A stretch of DNA of 64,000 nt from Marinomonas primoryensis (GTDB taxonomy: Bacteria > Pseudomonadota > Gammaproteobacteria > Pseudomonadales > Marinomonadaceae): positions 1,164,001-1,228,000 of the forward strand of contig NZ_CP054301.1 in NCBI RefSeq assembly GCF_013372285.1. The letters run 5' to 3'. The first letter of the stretch is position 1. Every line of letters starts with the position of its first letter. The notes under the pieces were generated by a model. The model saw nothing but the letters and a program-made list of their open reading frames with translations, was not told the origin of the DNA and made no database searches. Position numbers and translations under genes: made by a program. This document shows, in pieces, positions 54,575-63,793 of the stretch.

Positions 54575-55360
54575 ATGAAACATAAAAATTACCAATCATT
54601 GGTTGTGCATCAGGCGGAGAGCGGGGTTCAGTTGGTACAGTTGAACCGTCCAGAAGCATTGAATGCACTGACGACAGGGTTATTGGCAGAATTATCCGAT
54701 GTCATGGATGTGGCTGAGGCGTCGGACGATATTCGAGTGCTAGTCCTTACTGGCGGCTCAAAAGCGTTTGCCGCTGGAGCTGATATTAATGAGATGGCAG
54801 AACGTGATCTCGTTGGTATGTTGAATGATCCGCGTCAGCAATATTGGCAGCGTATAACCCGTTTTTCTAAACCTGTCATTGCAGCCATTAATGGTTACTG
54901 TTTGGGTGGCGGCTGCGAGTTGGCTATGCATGCGGATATTCTTATTGCCGGTCGTGATGCGCAGTTTGGCCAACCCGAAATTAATCTAGGTATCATGCCT
55001 GGAGCAGGCGGAACCCAACGTCTGTTACGTGCTGTTGGTAAATCTCTCACCATGCAAATGGTACTCACCGGTCAACCTATCAATGCCCAGCAGGCAAAAG
55101 ATGCTGGTCTCATTAGTGAAATAACCCAACCCGAACTTACGGTTACTAGAGCCTTGACTTTGGCGAAAGTCATTGCGAGTAAAGGCAGTCTTGCCGTGCG
55201 CTTAGCAAAAGAATCCATTCTAAAAGGTATGGATACTGACTTAGCAACTGGCCTGCGTTTTGAGCGCCATGCTTTTACTGTGTTGGCAGGTACCGAAGAT
55301 AGGAAAGAAGGGATTCTGGCGTTTAAAGAAAAACGTCAACCAAACTTTTCTGGTCGCTAA
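54575..55360 (+). CDS. paaF: 2,3-dehydroadipyl-CoA hydratase
   Basis: A 261-residue crotonase-family enzyme. Oxyanion-hole strand: AFAAGADINEM at about residue 62; the acid/base glutamates are in NLGIMPGAGGTQRL around residue 135, which carries both EnoylCoA Glu positions of a true hydratase. It hydrates 2,3-dehydroadipyl-CoA in the lower phenylacetate pathway. The longer frame from GTG 54527 would add an unlikely 16-residue leader. First gene of paaF-K. Confidence 0.86.
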   Translation: MKHKNYQSLVVHQAESGVQLVQLNRPEALNALTTGLLAELSDVMDVAEASDDIRVLVLTGGSKAFAAGADINEMAERDLVGMLNDPRQQYWQRITRFSKPVIAAINGYCLGGGCELAMHADILIAGRDAQFGQPEINLGIMPGAGGTQRLLRAVGKSLTMQMVLTGQPINAQQAKDAGLISEITQPELTVTRALTLAKVIASKGSLAVRLAKESILKGMDTDLATGLRFERHAFTVLAGTEDRKEGILAFKEKRQPNFSGR

Positions 55361-55403
55361 TTTTTTTGGTGTTATTTTTCAATTCTTAGAGAGGCAATAG
55401 TAA

Positions 55404-56195
55404 ATGAGCTTCGAACACATTCTATATTCGGTTGATTCTGGTGTCGCATTATTGAGCTTAAATCGCCCCAAGGCGCTTAATAGCTTTAATGAGGCGATGC
55501 ACCTTGAAGTGCAGCAAGCACTAAAGTCTGCTCTAAAAGACAAGCAGGTTAGGGTATTGGTTTTAACAGCAGAGGGGCGGGGGTTTTGTGCCGGACAAGA
55601 TTTGTCTGATCGAAATGTTGATCCTAGTGCGGCATCACCTGATCTGGGTATTTCCATTGAACGTTTTTACAATCCACTGATTAAGCAGTTGCAGGCTTTT
55701 CCCATGCCAGTGATATGTGCGGTTAACGGTGTGGCGGCAGGTGCTGGAGCTAATATTCCTTTGGCATGCGACCTGGTCATTGCGGCGCGTTCTGCCAAAT
55801 TTATTCAGGCTTTTTGTAAGATTGGTTTAATACCTGATTCCGGTGGAACTTGGTTTCTACCACGCTTGATCGGTATGGCAAGAGCCAAAGAGTTGGCGCT
55901 GCTGGGAGGGCCCCTTATGGCGGAAAAAGCGCTGGAATGGGGAATGATTTATAAAGTCGTAGACGATGAAGATTTGCGCGAAGAGGCCATGTCGTTGGCG
56001 CGTCGTCTGGCAACGCAGCCGACCAAAGGTTTGTCTTTTGTTAAGCGTGCGCTCAATCAAAGTTTTGATCACGATTTTAATACTCAACTCGATGTTGAGC
56101 GTGATTTACAGCGTATGGCAGGTCAAACGCAGGATTACCGTGAAGGCGTAAAAGCCTTTATGGAGAAACGTACGCCAGAATTTAAGGGAGAATAA
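55404..56195 (+). CDS. paaG: 1,2-epoxyphenylacetyl-CoA isomerase
   Basis: A 263-residue crotonase-family isomerase that turns the ring epoxide into the oxepin CoA ester. It has FCAGQDLSDRN with the Asp used in PaaG in place of a hydratase Glu, plus CKIGLIPDSGGTWFLPRL at about residue 133. It begins 43 bases after paaF with AGAGAGGCAA as the ribosome site. Confidence 0.88.
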   Translation: MSFEHILYSVDSGVALLSLNRPKALNSFNEAMHLEVQQALKSALKDKQVRVLVLTAEGRGFCAGQDLSDRNVDPSAASPDLGISIERFYNPLIKQLQAFPMPVICAVNGVAAGAGANIPLACDLVIAARSAKFIQAFCKIGLIPDSGGTWFLPRLIGMARAKELALLGGPLMAEKALEWGMIYKVVDDEDLREEAMSLARRLATQPTKGLSFVKRALNQSFDHDFNTQLDVERDLQRMAGQTQDYREGVKAFMEKRTPEFKGE

Positions 56196-56197
56196 TC

Positions 56198-57736
56198 ATG
56201 CCTGCCTTGAAACAAAGTACGCCTATTGGTGTGATTGGTGCTGGCGCGATGGGGGCGGGAATTGCTCAGGTAGCAGCGCAAGCAGGCCATCAAGTTAAGC
56301 TTTATGACAACCGAGAGGGCGTGGCGAAATCTGCTATTGAAGGTGTTGCCAAGCAGCTGGCAGTCTTAGTAGAGCGTAAAAAATTCACTTCAGAGCAAGT
56401 GCAGAAAATATTGGCGCGATTGCATGCTGCTGACACACTGAATGATTTTTCAGATACTGGGTTGGTGGTAGAGGCTATCGTTGAAAGCATCGACGTCAAG
56501 AAAGCCATTTTTGACACCTTAGAATCTGTTTGCGCTGAAGGCTGTATTTTAGCGAGTAATACCTCTTCTATTTCTATTACCCGTTTAGCAGCCGGAATGA
56601 AACGCCCAGAGCGTATGGTGGGAATGCACTTCTTTAATCCGGCACCCATTATGAAATTGGTTGAAGTGGTGTCTGGCTTAGCAACGGATTCTAATGTGGC
56701 AACCTGCCTTTATGAAACGGCATTAAATTGGGGAAAAAAGCCAGTTTATGCGGCCTCTACACCGGGGTTTATTGTCAATCGAGTAGCGCGTCCTTTTTAC
56801 GCGGAAAGCTTTCGTTTACGACAAGAACAAGTGGCCGACTGTGCGACATTAGATGCCTTGTTACGGGGCGCGGGTGGTTTTCGAATGGGGGCTTTCGAAC
56901 TGACGGACATGATTGGTCATGATGTGAATTATGCCGTCACCTGTTCCGTGTTCGATGCTTATTATGGCGACTTCCGTTTTCAGCCCTCTCTCATTCAAAA
57001 AGACTTGGTCGATGCCGGCTATTTAGGTCGAAAATCAGGTCAAGGTTTTTACTCCTATCAAGATGGGGCTGAAAAGCCTGAGGCTCAAGTCGTCTCTGTC
57101 TCATCTTCGGTTCATGTGAGTAGCATTAGGTGTGAAGTGCCCGAAGATGTTGGCCACCTTGCAGGATTGGTTGAACGATTGTCTCAGACGGGTGTTTCGA
57201 TAACACGTGTTTCTAGTGTGGCGAAAGGTTGTCTGAAAATCGGTAGAGCTTTGCTAGCGTTAACCGACGGACGTATGGCATGTGAACGAGCCAAAGACGA
57301 GCAGTTAAATGAACTTGTGTTGGTGGATTTAGCGCTGGATTATCAGAGTGCAGCTCATCTTGCATTGAGTCGTTCTGCATCGACCTCCGAAGATGCGTTT
57401 AATGATGTTGTTCAGTGTTTTGGTTTGATGGGTATTAAGGTAAGTGAAGTGGTCGACTCGCCAGCATTGGTTGTGATGCGTACGGTCGCTATGTTGGCGA
57501 ATGAAGCGGCCGATGCTGTTTTACAAGGCGTTACGAGTGTCGAAGGTGTGGATACGGCAATGTGCTTTGGCTTGAATTACCCAAAAGGCCCATTGGCGTG
57601 GGCGGATTCTATTGGCGTTGCTGAGATAGAAACGGTGTTGCGTCATTTACAGCAGTCTTATGGTGAGGATCGTTATCGTCCTTCTTTGTTAATTCGTCGT
57701 GTCGCTATGTTAGAAGGAAACTTCCATGCCCAATAA
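56198..57736 (+). CDS. paaH: 3-hydroxyadipyl-CoA dehydrogenase
   Basis: A 512-residue NAD-dependent enzyme, longer than the short-chain family standard because it contains two 3-hydroxyacyl-CoA dehydrogenase C-terminal domains, as PaaH proteins do. Rossmann motif GVIGAGAMGAGIA at residues 10-22; catalytic His in GMHFFNPAP (about 144). The second C-terminal domain includes LNYPKGPLAWADSIG. Starts two bases after paaG and overlaps paaI by 11 bases. Confidence 0.9.
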   Translation: MPALKQSTPIGVIGAGAMGAGIAQVAAQAGHQVKLYDNREGVAKSAIEGVAKQLAVLVERKKFTSEQVQKILARLHAADTLNDFSDTGLVVEAIVESIDVKKAIFDTLESVCAEGCILASNTSSISITRLAAGMKRPERMVGMHFFNPAPIMKLVEVVSGLATDSNVATCLYETALNWGKKPVYAASTPGFIVNRVARPFYAESFRLRQEQVADCATLDALLRGAGGFRMGAFELTDMIGHDVNYAVTCSVFDAYYGDFRFQPSLIQKDLVDAGYLGRKSGQGFYSYQDGAEKPEAQVVSVSSSVHVSSIRCEVPEDVGHLAGLVERLSQTGVSITRVSSVAKGCLKIGRALLALTDGRMACERAKDEQLNELVLVDLALDYQSAAHLALSRSASTSEDAFNDVVQCFGLMGIKVSEVVDSPALVVMRTVAMLANEAADAVLQGVTSVEGVDTAMCFGLNYPKGPLAWADSIGVAEIETVLRHLQQSYGEDRYRPSLLIRRVAMLEGNFHAQ

Positions 57737-58190
57737 CCTTACTGAAGAACAGGTGAAAGTGCAGCTTGCTGAGCGTTGCGCACAAGCTTTGTATGAACGA
57801 GATGTTGCCACTCAGCATTTAGGCATTGAGTTGCTATTTTCTGCGCCGGGTCAGTCTCAAGTTCGCATGACAGTGCAAGACTTTATGTTACAAGGACATA
57901 AAACTTGCCACGGCGGCTATATGTTTACTTTGGCGGATTCGGCTTTTGCGTGTGCCTGTAATACTTATAATCAACCAACCGTTGCGCTTGGTTGTTCCAT
58001 TGATTACGTCGCACCTGCTTATCAAGGTGATGTGCTGACCGCAAGTTGCCGTGAGAAAAGTCGTGGTGGACGCACGGGAAACTACGATGTCGAAATTCAT
58101 AACCAACAAGATCAATTGATTGCCATATTTCACGGTAAGTCTTACCGCATTAAAGGCGAGATACTTTCACAGGAGAACGTAAATGACTGA
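57726..58190 (+). CDS. paaI: Hydroxyphenylacetyl-CoA thioesterase
   Basis: A 154-residue hotdog-fold thioesterase. The active-site loop HGGYMFTLADSAFACACN, with the catalytic Asp in LADS, and GRTGNYDVEIHNQ late in the protein match PaaI. It clears dead-end CoA esters in phenylacetate metabolism. It overlaps paaH by 11 bases and paaJ by 8, so translation is coupled. Confidence 0.9.
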   Translation: MPNNLTEEQVKVQLAERCAQALYERDVATQHLGIELLFSAPGQSQVRMTVQDFMLQGHKTCHGGYMFTLADSAFACACNTYNQPTVALGCSIDYVAPAYQGDVLTASCREKSRGGRTGNYDVEIHNQQDQLIAIFHGKSYRIKGEILSQENVND

Positions 58191-59397
58191 TGCTCTTATT
58201 ATTGATGCTATCCGTACGCCGATTGGGCGTTATGGTGGTGCGCTTTCTAAAGTCAGGGCAGACGATTTGGGTGCTATTCCAATTAAATCTCTAATGGATC
58301 GAAACCCGACGGTTGATTGGTCAAAAGTAGATGATGTCTTGTATGGCTGTGCGAACCAAGCAGGTGAAGACAATCGTAATGTGGCTCGAATGTCTTCTTT
58401 GTTAGCAGGGCTTCCTCACAGTGTGCCGGGTTCGACGATAAACCGCTTGTGTGGTTCTGGTATGGATGCGGTTGGCTTGGCGGCCAGAACCATTCGTGCT
58501 GGTGAAGCGGGGTTGATGATTGCGGGTGGTGTTGAGTCTATGTCGCGAGCGCCATTCGTACTGGGTAAAGCGGATCAGGCTTTTTCTCGTCAGGCGGACA
58601 TGTACGACACGACGATCGGCTGGCGTTTTGTTAATAAGCTGATGGCTGATCAGTACGGTGTGCATTCTATGCCTGAAACTGCTGAAAACGTAGCGGAAGA
58701 TTTTCATATTTCCCGTGAAGACCAAGACTTATTCGCCTTGCGTAGCCAGCAAAAAACCGCTGTTGCTCAAGAGAATGGGCGTCTATCGAAAGAGATTGTC
58801 CCAGTTGTTATTCCGCAGCGTAAAGGAGAGCCACTGGTCGTGTGTCAAGATGAGCACCCTCGTGCCGACACCAGTTTGGAAGCCTTGTCGAACCTAGCAA
58901 CGTCATTTCGTCTTGATGGTAAAGGCTCGGTGACGGCAGGCAATGCGTCTGGCGTGAATGATGGTGCTTGTGCCTTGTTGTTGGCTAGCGAAGAAGCGGC
59001 TGCGACTTATGGTTTAAAAGCGCGTGGCAGAGTATTGGGTATGGCGGCGGCAGGTGTTGAGCCTCGTATTATGGGCATTGGTCCTGCTCCAGCGTCTAAA
59101 AAGGTACTTGCTCAAGTGGGCTTAACACTAGACGACATGGACGTGATTGAATTAAATGAAGCCTTTGCGTCACAAGGTTTGGCGGTATTGCGCGAGCTTG
59201 GTTTAGCGGATGACGATGTCCGCGTTAATCCTAATGGTGGCGCTATCGCGTTAGGTCATCCATTGGGAATGAGTGGTGCACGGCTTATTACGACAGCATT
59301 AAATGAGCTAGAAAGTAAAAATAAACGGTATGCCTTATGCACTATGTGTATTGGTGTTGGGCAGGGGATAGCAATGGTGATTGAGCGACTCAATTAG
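58183..59397 (+). CDS. paaJ: 3-oxoadipyl-CoA / 3-oxo-5,6-dehydrosuberyl-CoA thiolase
   Basis: A 404-residue thiolase. Nucleophile Cys90 in NRLCGSGMDA; NEAFASQGL, the GGAIALGHPLGMSGAR His motif, and the C-terminal CMCIGVGQG Cys motif are all present. The enzyme releases acetyl-CoA twice in the lower pathway. The length and neighbours favour PaaJ over a catechol-branch PcaF. Confidence 0.9.
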   Translation: MTDALIIDAIRTPIGRYGGALSKVRADDLGAIPIKSLMDRNPTVDWSKVDDVLYGCANQAGEDNRNVARMSSLLAGLPHSVPGSTINRLCGSGMDAVGLAARTIRAGEAGLMIAGGVESMSRAPFVLGKADQAFSRQADMYDTTIGWRFVNKLMADQYGVHSMPETAENVAEDFHISREDQDLFALRSQQKTAVAQENGRLSKEIVPVVIPQRKGEPLVVCQDEHPRADTSLEALSNLATSFRLDGKGSVTAGNASGVNDGACALLLASEEAAATYGLKARGRVLGMAAAGVEPRIMGIGPAPASKKVLAQVGLTLDDMDVIELNEAFASQGLAVLRELGLADDDVRVNPNGGAIALGHPLGMSGARLITTALNELESKNKRYALCTMCIGVGQGIAMVIERLN

Positions 59398-59674
59398 AGC
59401 TTTTAACACGACTACTGTGCTCGCCAATACTGTGTTAAAAACAGACTCAAAATGCTCATTTATAACCCATAAACTCTGCTTTTTCGTCTGTTTTTGCCTT
59501 GTCTTGGCTTTGCTCGTGACGTCGTGGGCTGTCGTGGTGTTGTGGGGCGTCATGCGTAGCAGTCGTAAAAACGGTTTCAATTCACATAGCAGTCAAAATA
59601 ATAAGGTTGTGTTACCAAAAGATAATACAGTCGTGAAAAATTTAATTCTAAAAATAATAACAGAGAGAGCATAA
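59381..59674 (+). CDS. Possible small membrane protein between paaJ and paaK
   Basis: A 97-residue frame overlapping the end of paaJ and ending just before paaK. One hydrophobic helix (LCFFVCFCLVLALLVTSWAV, about residues 31-51) followed by a basic segment RSSRKN. The only start is a TTG at 59381 with no clear ribosome site. It may be a spurious frame in a 279-base gap; I list it because the helix with a positive flank is regular. Confidence 0.22.
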   Translation: MSDSIRAFNTTTVLANTVLKTDSKCSFITHKLCFFVCFCLVLALLVTSWAVVVLWGVMRSSRKNGFNSHSSQNNKVVLPKDNTVVKNLILKIITERA

Positions 59675-59676
59675 CA

Positions 59677-60996
59677 ATGGATATTCGTAGTCGGTTTAAT
59701 CCAGATCAACTTGACCCTATGGAAACAGCCAGTATTGATGAGTTGCGAGCTCATCAATTAGAGCGTTTGAAGTGGACAGTCAATCACGCCTATAACAATG
59801 TCCCTATGTATAAACAGCGTTTTGATCAGATGGGCTTGCATCCAGATGATATTAACAGCTTGGATGACATTGCCAAATTGCCTTTCACCACGAAATCGGA
59901 CCTAAGAGATAACTATCCGTACGGTATGTTTGCGACGCCGTTGAATCAAGTGGTTCGCCTTCATGCATCAAGTGGCACAACGGGTAAGCCTACTGTTGTC
60001 GGTTACACACAGAATGATATCGATACATGGGCCAATATTGTGGCGCGTTCGATCCGTGCGGCAGGTGGGCGAAAAGGCGATATTTTACACAATGCCTATG
60101 GTTATGGCCTGTTTACGGGGGGCTTGGGTGCGCATTATGGCGCGGAACGTCTTGGCTGTACGGTTATTCCAATGTCGGGCGGTCAAACTGAAAAACAAGT
60201 GCGTTTGATTAAAGATTTTCAGCCCGACATTATTATGGTGACGCCATCTTATATGTTGAATTTGCTAGACGAAATGGAAAAACAAGGCATCGATCCGCTT
60301 GGGCTTAAGTTGCGTTTGGGGATTTTTGGGGCTGAGCCGTGGACCGAAGAGTTACGCCGCTCAGTAGAAGAGCGAGCGGGTATTCGTGCGATGGATATTT
60401 ATGGTTTGTCTGAAATTATGGGGCCAGGTGTGGCGATGGAGTGCGCAGAAAGCCAAGATGGGCCAACAGTATGGGAAGACCATTTCTATCCTGAAATTGT
60501 CGATCCGAATACGGGCGAGGTGTTGCCAGATGGTGAGATGGGGGAATTGGTATTTACAAGCTTAAGCAAAGAAGCCTTACCAATGGTTCGTTACCGTACG
60601 CGGGATTTAACTCGTTTATTACCGGGAACCGCTCGTCGTATGCGCCGCATTGACAAAATTACAGGCCGAAGCGATGACATGATGATTATTCGCGGTGTGA
60701 ACGTCTTCCCAACGCAAATCGAAGAAGAAGTGATTAAAGTAAATCATTTTTCAGAAAATTACGAAATACATCTGTATCGTAAAGGTAATATGGATGGTAT
60801 GGATGTACATGTTGAGCTGCGTCCTGATTGTGCTGGCTTTGATGAGCAAAAAATCAATGGCGCCATTAATGAATTGCGTCATCATGTGAAATCGTCTGTA
60901 GGAATCAGTATTAACGTTAAGCTTAGAGAAATAGGCAGTATAGCTCGTTCAGAGGGTAAGGCTAAGCACGTTTACGATGAGAGAATTTCTGTTTAA
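59677..60996 (+). CDS. paaK: Phenylacetate-CoA ligase
   Basis: A 439-residue adenylate-forming ligase that activates phenylacetate to phenylacetyl-CoA. Motifs: HASSGTTGKPTVVGY at about residues 98-112 (AMP binding), IYGLSEIMGPG at about 245, and RTRDLTRL. The SDDMMIIRGVNVFPTQIEEE hinge region and C-terminal domain follow. It is preceded by a GAGAGAG site. A hairpin terminator follows, separating it from paaA. Confidence 0.93.
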   Translation: MDIRSRFNPDQLDPMETASIDELRAHQLERLKWTVNHAYNNVPMYKQRFDQMGLHPDDINSLDDIAKLPFTTKSDLRDNYPYGMFATPLNQVVRLHASSGTTGKPTVVGYTQNDIDTWANIVARSIRAAGGRKGDILHNAYGYGLFTGGLGAHYGAERLGCTVIPMSGGQTEKQVRLIKDFQPDIIMVTPSYMLNLLDEMEKQGIDPLGLKLRLGIFGAEPWTEELRRSVEERAGIRAMDIYGLSEIMGPGVAMECAESQDGPTVWEDHFYPEIVDPNTGEVLPDGEMGELVFTSLSKEALPMVRYRTRDLTRLLPGTARRMRRIDKITGRSDDMMIIRGVNVFPTQIEEEVIKVNHFSENYEIHLYRKGNMDGMDVHVELRPDCAGFDEQKINGAINELRHHVKSSVGISINVKLREIGSIARSEGKAKHVYDERISV

Positions 60997-61020
60997 TTAA
61001 TTTCTCTATTTGATAAAGAG

Positions 61021-61050
61021 TAGCCTCTTATTTTAAGAGGCTAGGGTTTT
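61021..61050 (+). terminator. Terminator after paaK
   Basis: A 10-bp perfect stem (TAGCCTCTTA / TAAGAGGCTA) with a 3-base loop, followed by GGGTTTTT. It separates the paaF-K transcript from the paaA-E transcript. Confidence 0.75.
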
Positions 61051-61076
61051 TGTTGTCAAAAAACCAAAGAATTAAG

Positions 61077-61128
61077 CGATACATAAATATAAAATTTAAC
61101 TTGAATTTATGTATCGTTAGTCTATTCT
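61077..61128 (+). promoter_or_regulatory. paaA promoter with a perfect 12-bp inverted repeat
   Basis: CGATACATAAAT (61077-61088) and ATTTATGTATCG (61105-61116) form an exact inverted repeat with a 16-base spacer. A plausible promoter, TTGAAT (61101-61106), 16 bases, TATTCT (61123-61128), overlaps the right arm, so a bound regulator would block or alter RNA polymerase. The sequence is not a PaaX-type TGATTC box; a TetR-like or other regulator is possible. Confidence 0.6.
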
Positions 61129-61173
61129 TTTAGAAAGAAGATGACTTATTTCTATGATATTGGAGATGTTCTC

Positions 61174-62166
61174 ATGTACGCACAACAAGTTGAAACAGGG
61201 AAGAAAGCAGTAAAGTCCCTAGCTGAAATGGGGCCAGAAGAAAGGGCATTTCAGGAAAAAATTGATGCTGAAATTAAGATAGAGGCTAAAAACTGGATGC
61301 CAGATAGCTATCGAAAAACCTTGATTCGTCAAATTTCGCAGCATGCGCATTCTGAAATTGTGGGGATGTTACCAGAAGGTAACTGGGTGACCCGCGCGCC
61401 AACCTTGAAGCGTAAGTTGCAACTGATGGCCAAAATTCAGGATGAAGCGGGACATGGTTTGTATCTGTATAGCGCGATGGAAACGCTTGGTGCGGATCGC
61501 GATGAAGAGATCGAAAAGCTGCACTCTGGTCGTGCTAAGTATTCAAGTATTTTTAATTATCCAACTCTTAATTGGGCCGATATGGGCGCTGTGGGTTGGT
61601 TGGTTGATGGCGCTGCGATTGTCAATCAGGTACCCCTTCAGCGTACCTCTTACGGCCCTTATTCTCGTGCCATGATCCGAGTTTGCAAAGAAGAAAGTTT
61701 TCATCAGCGCCAAGGCTACGAAATCCTTTTGCACATGATGCGTCATGGCATCCAAGCACAAAAAGACATGGTGCAGGATGCGATTAATCGTTTGTGGTGG
61801 CCATCTTTGATGATGTTCGGCCCAAGTGATGCGGAGTCTCCTAACTCTGCTCAATCTCTGGCATGGAAAATCAAACGTCATACCAACGACGAACTGCGTC
61901 AACGCTTTATCGACCAAACTATTCCGCAATTAGAGCTATTGGGCTGCACGGTGCCAGACCCTCATTTGAAATGGAATGAAGAGCGTGGTCATTACGACTT
62001 TGGTGAGATTCAGTGGGAAGAATTCTACGAAGTTCTCAAAGGCAATGGTCCTTGTAATCGTGAGCGATTAGAAACTCGTCGAAATGCGATTCAAGACGGA
62101 GCTTGGGTACGTGAAGCGGCGGTAGCCCATGCAAACAAAAAACAAAAACAACAGGCTGCTGCCTAA
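61174..62166 (+). CDS. paaA: Phenylacetyl-CoA epoxidase catalytic subunit PaaA
   Basis: A 330-residue di-iron monooxygenase subunit of the PaaABCE complex that epoxidises the ring of phenylacetyl-CoA. Iron-site residues: [19 protein letters not shown] at about residues 88-106, and ICKEE-like [12 protein letters not shown] (here [14 protein letters not shown]) at about 170-183; the [13 protein letters not shown] segment sits before it. I chose ATG 61174, with GGAG 8 bases upstream. ATG 61141 would add 11 residues and has its AGAAAGAAG immediately adjacent. Confidence 0.94.
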   Translation: MYAQQVETGKKAVKSLAEMGPEERAFQEKIDAEIKIEAKNWMPDSYRKTLIRQISQHAHSEIVGMLPEGNWVTRAPTLKRKLQLMAKIQDEAGHGLYLYSAMETLGADRDEEIEKLHSGRAKYSSIFNYPTLNWADMGAVGWLVDGAAIVNQVPLQRTSYGPYSRAMIRVCKEESFHQRQGYEILLHMMRHGIQAQKDMVQDAINRLWWPSLMMFGPSDAESPNSAQSLAWKIKRHTNDELRQRFIDQTIPQLELLGCTVPDPHLKWNEERGHYDFGEIQWEEFYEVLKGNGPCNRERLETRRNAIQDGAWVREAAVAHANKKQKQQAAA

Positions 62167-62186
62167 CTAATTTTGAGGTATCTCCT

Positions 62187-62468
62187 ATGTCTGAATGGAC
62201 ACTTTTTGAAGTATTTATCCGTAGTAAGCACGGCCTGAATCACAAGCATGTTGGCAGTGTTCACGCAGTGGATGCCGAAATGGCCATTGAAAATGCCCGT
62301 GATCTTTACACTCGCCGAAATGAAGGCGTGAGTATTTGGGTTGTGCCATCTGCATCAATCACAGCAACCGCGAGTGATGAGAAAGAGCCTTTATTTGATC
62401 CATCAGAAGACAAAGTCTATCGTCATGCTAGCTTTTATGAGCTGCCTGATGAAGTAGGGCATATGTGA
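62187..62468 (+). CDS. paaB: Phenylacetyl-CoA epoxidase subunit PaaB
   Basis: A 93-residue small subunit. Family pattern WTLFEVFIRSKHGLNHKHVG at the N-terminus, then HAVDAEMAIENARDLYTRRN and a late YRHASFYELPDEVGHM. It bridges the PaaAC units of the epoxidase. It follows paaA after 20 bases with TTGAGGT. Confidence 0.95.
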   Translation: MSEWTLFEVFIRSKHGLNHKHVGSVHAVDAEMAIENARDLYTRRNEGVSIWVVPSASITATASDEKEPLFDPSEDKVYRHASFYELPDEVGHM

Positions 62469-62475
62469 GGTGGTT

Positions 62476-63237
62476 ATGACTAAATACGATGAATTAACCG
62501 AATTTTTATTGCGTCTTGGCGACAGCGCCTTGATTCAAGCCCAACGCTTATGCGAGTGGACGGGCCGTGCTCCCGCGCTTGAAGAAGAAATGGGCATGAT
62601 GAACATTGGTCTTGACTTAGTCGGTCAAGCTCGCAATTGGTATGAATACGCCGCTGAGCGAATTAACGATGGTACAGATGCCGATACATTAGCGTTTCGC
62701 CGTGATGAGCGTGCGTTTCGTAATTTGTTGTTGGTAGAGCAGCCTAATGGCGACTTTGCCGTCACTATGACGAAGCAGTTTTTCTATGACACTTGGCAGT
62801 TTCACCTACTTACGATACTAAAAGGTGCAAACGATGAACGTATTGCGGCGATTGCAGCGAAGTCATTAAAAGAAGTGACTTACCATTTGCGTCGCTCATC
62901 TCAATGGATTGAACGTTTAGGTGACGGTACCGAAGAAAGCCATCAGCGCATGGAAAAAGCGATAGATATCGTTTGGCGTTTTACCTTTGAACTCGTTGAA
63001 AAAAGCGATACCGAATTGGCTTTATCTGTGTCAGGCAATATTCCAGTGCTCACTGAATTGCCGGAACAATGGCTGGCGACAGTAAACGAGGTATTCGCTA
63101 AAGCGACGTTAACGGTTCCTGATGCACCAAACACTTTCTATTTGAGTGCTCGAACAGGTATGCACTCTGAGCATTTGGGGACTTTATTGGCAGAAATGCA
63201 GTTCTTACAACGAGCTTATCCCGATGCAAGCTGGTGA
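62476..63237 (+). CDS. paaC: Phenylacetyl-CoA epoxidase structural subunit PaaC
   Basis: A 253-residue ferritin-like subunit paired with PaaA. Early LLRLGDSALIQAQRLCEWTG and NIGLDLVGQARNWYEYAA, then TYHLRRSSQWIERLGDGTEE at about residue 135 are characteristic. It keeps the fold of a di-iron protein but in the family lacks activity and supports PaaA. ATG 62476 has GAGGTGG just upstream. Confidence 0.93.
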   Translation: MTKYDELTEFLLRLGDSALIQAQRLCEWTGRAPALEEEMGMMNIGLDLVGQARNWYEYAAERINDGTDADTLAFRRDERAFRNLLLVEQPNGDFAVTMTKQFFYDTWQFHLLTILKGANDERIAAIAAKSLKEVTYHLRRSSQWIERLGDGTEESHQRMEKAIDIVWRFTFELVEKSDTELALSVSGNIPVLTELPEQWLATVNEVFAKATLTVPDAPNTFYLSARTGMHSEHLGTLLAEMQFLQRAYPDASW

Positions 63238-63757
63238 GTTAATTACCACCGACCAACAAGGTCGTTCAGGGAGTGAGGCCGATATCCAGCAAGCATATAA
63301 CGTGCTGGAAGACGTCATGGACCCTGAAGTGCCTGTAGTGAGTGTGATGGATCTTGGCATCGTGCGGGACGTCAGTTGGGCGGATGGACATCTTTATGTG
63401 GTGGTCACACCAACGTATTCGGGCTGCCCAGCGACAGAATATATCGAAACGTCGATACGTGATGCGCTTCAAGATGCCGGTTTTTCACATCCTAAAGTAT
63501 CGCAGCGTTTAGACCCTGCTTGGACAACCGATTGGATTACTGAACAGGGCCGAAATCGCCTTAAGGCCTACGGGATTGCGCCTCCAGTCGGGAGCTCAAA
63601 CAAGCGCTCTTTGTTGTCGGGAATAACGCAAGTTGAATGTCCAATTTGTGGCAGCGAAGACACTGAACAATTAAGTGAATTCGGCTCGACAGCGTGCAAA
63701 TCTTTGTATCGATGTAAGTCCTGTTTAGAACCGTTTGATTATTTTAAATGCATTTGA
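63224..63757 (+). CDS. paaD: Phenylacetate pathway maturation protein PaaD
   Basis: A 177-residue MIP18/DUF59-family protein that helps mature the iron centres of the epoxidase system. The DUF59 part has VMDPEVPVVSVMDLGIVRDV (about residues 28-47) and TYSGCPATEY with the conserved Cys. A C-terminal zinc ribbon (CPICGSEDTEQLS ... CKSLYRCKSC) is intact. ATG 63224 overlaps the end of paaC by 14 bases; longer upstream frames are not family-like. Confidence 0.92.
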   Translation: MQAGELITTDQQGRSGSEADIQQAYNVLEDVMDPEVPVVSVMDLGIVRDVSWADGHLYVVVTPTYSGCPATEYIETSIRDALQDAGFSHPKVSQRLDPAWTTDWITEQGRNRLKAYGIAPPVGSSNKRSLLSGITQVECPICGSEDTEQLSEFGSTACKSLYRCKSCLEPFDYFKCI

Positions 63758-63793
63758 GCCATAGATAAAAATAACATGGCCGTGGAGACACAG

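Noticed and set aside
59381..59674. Confident small membrane gene between paaJ and paaK
   Set aside because: Only a TTG start without a ribosome site and overlap with paaJ; kept in the feature list at low confidence only.
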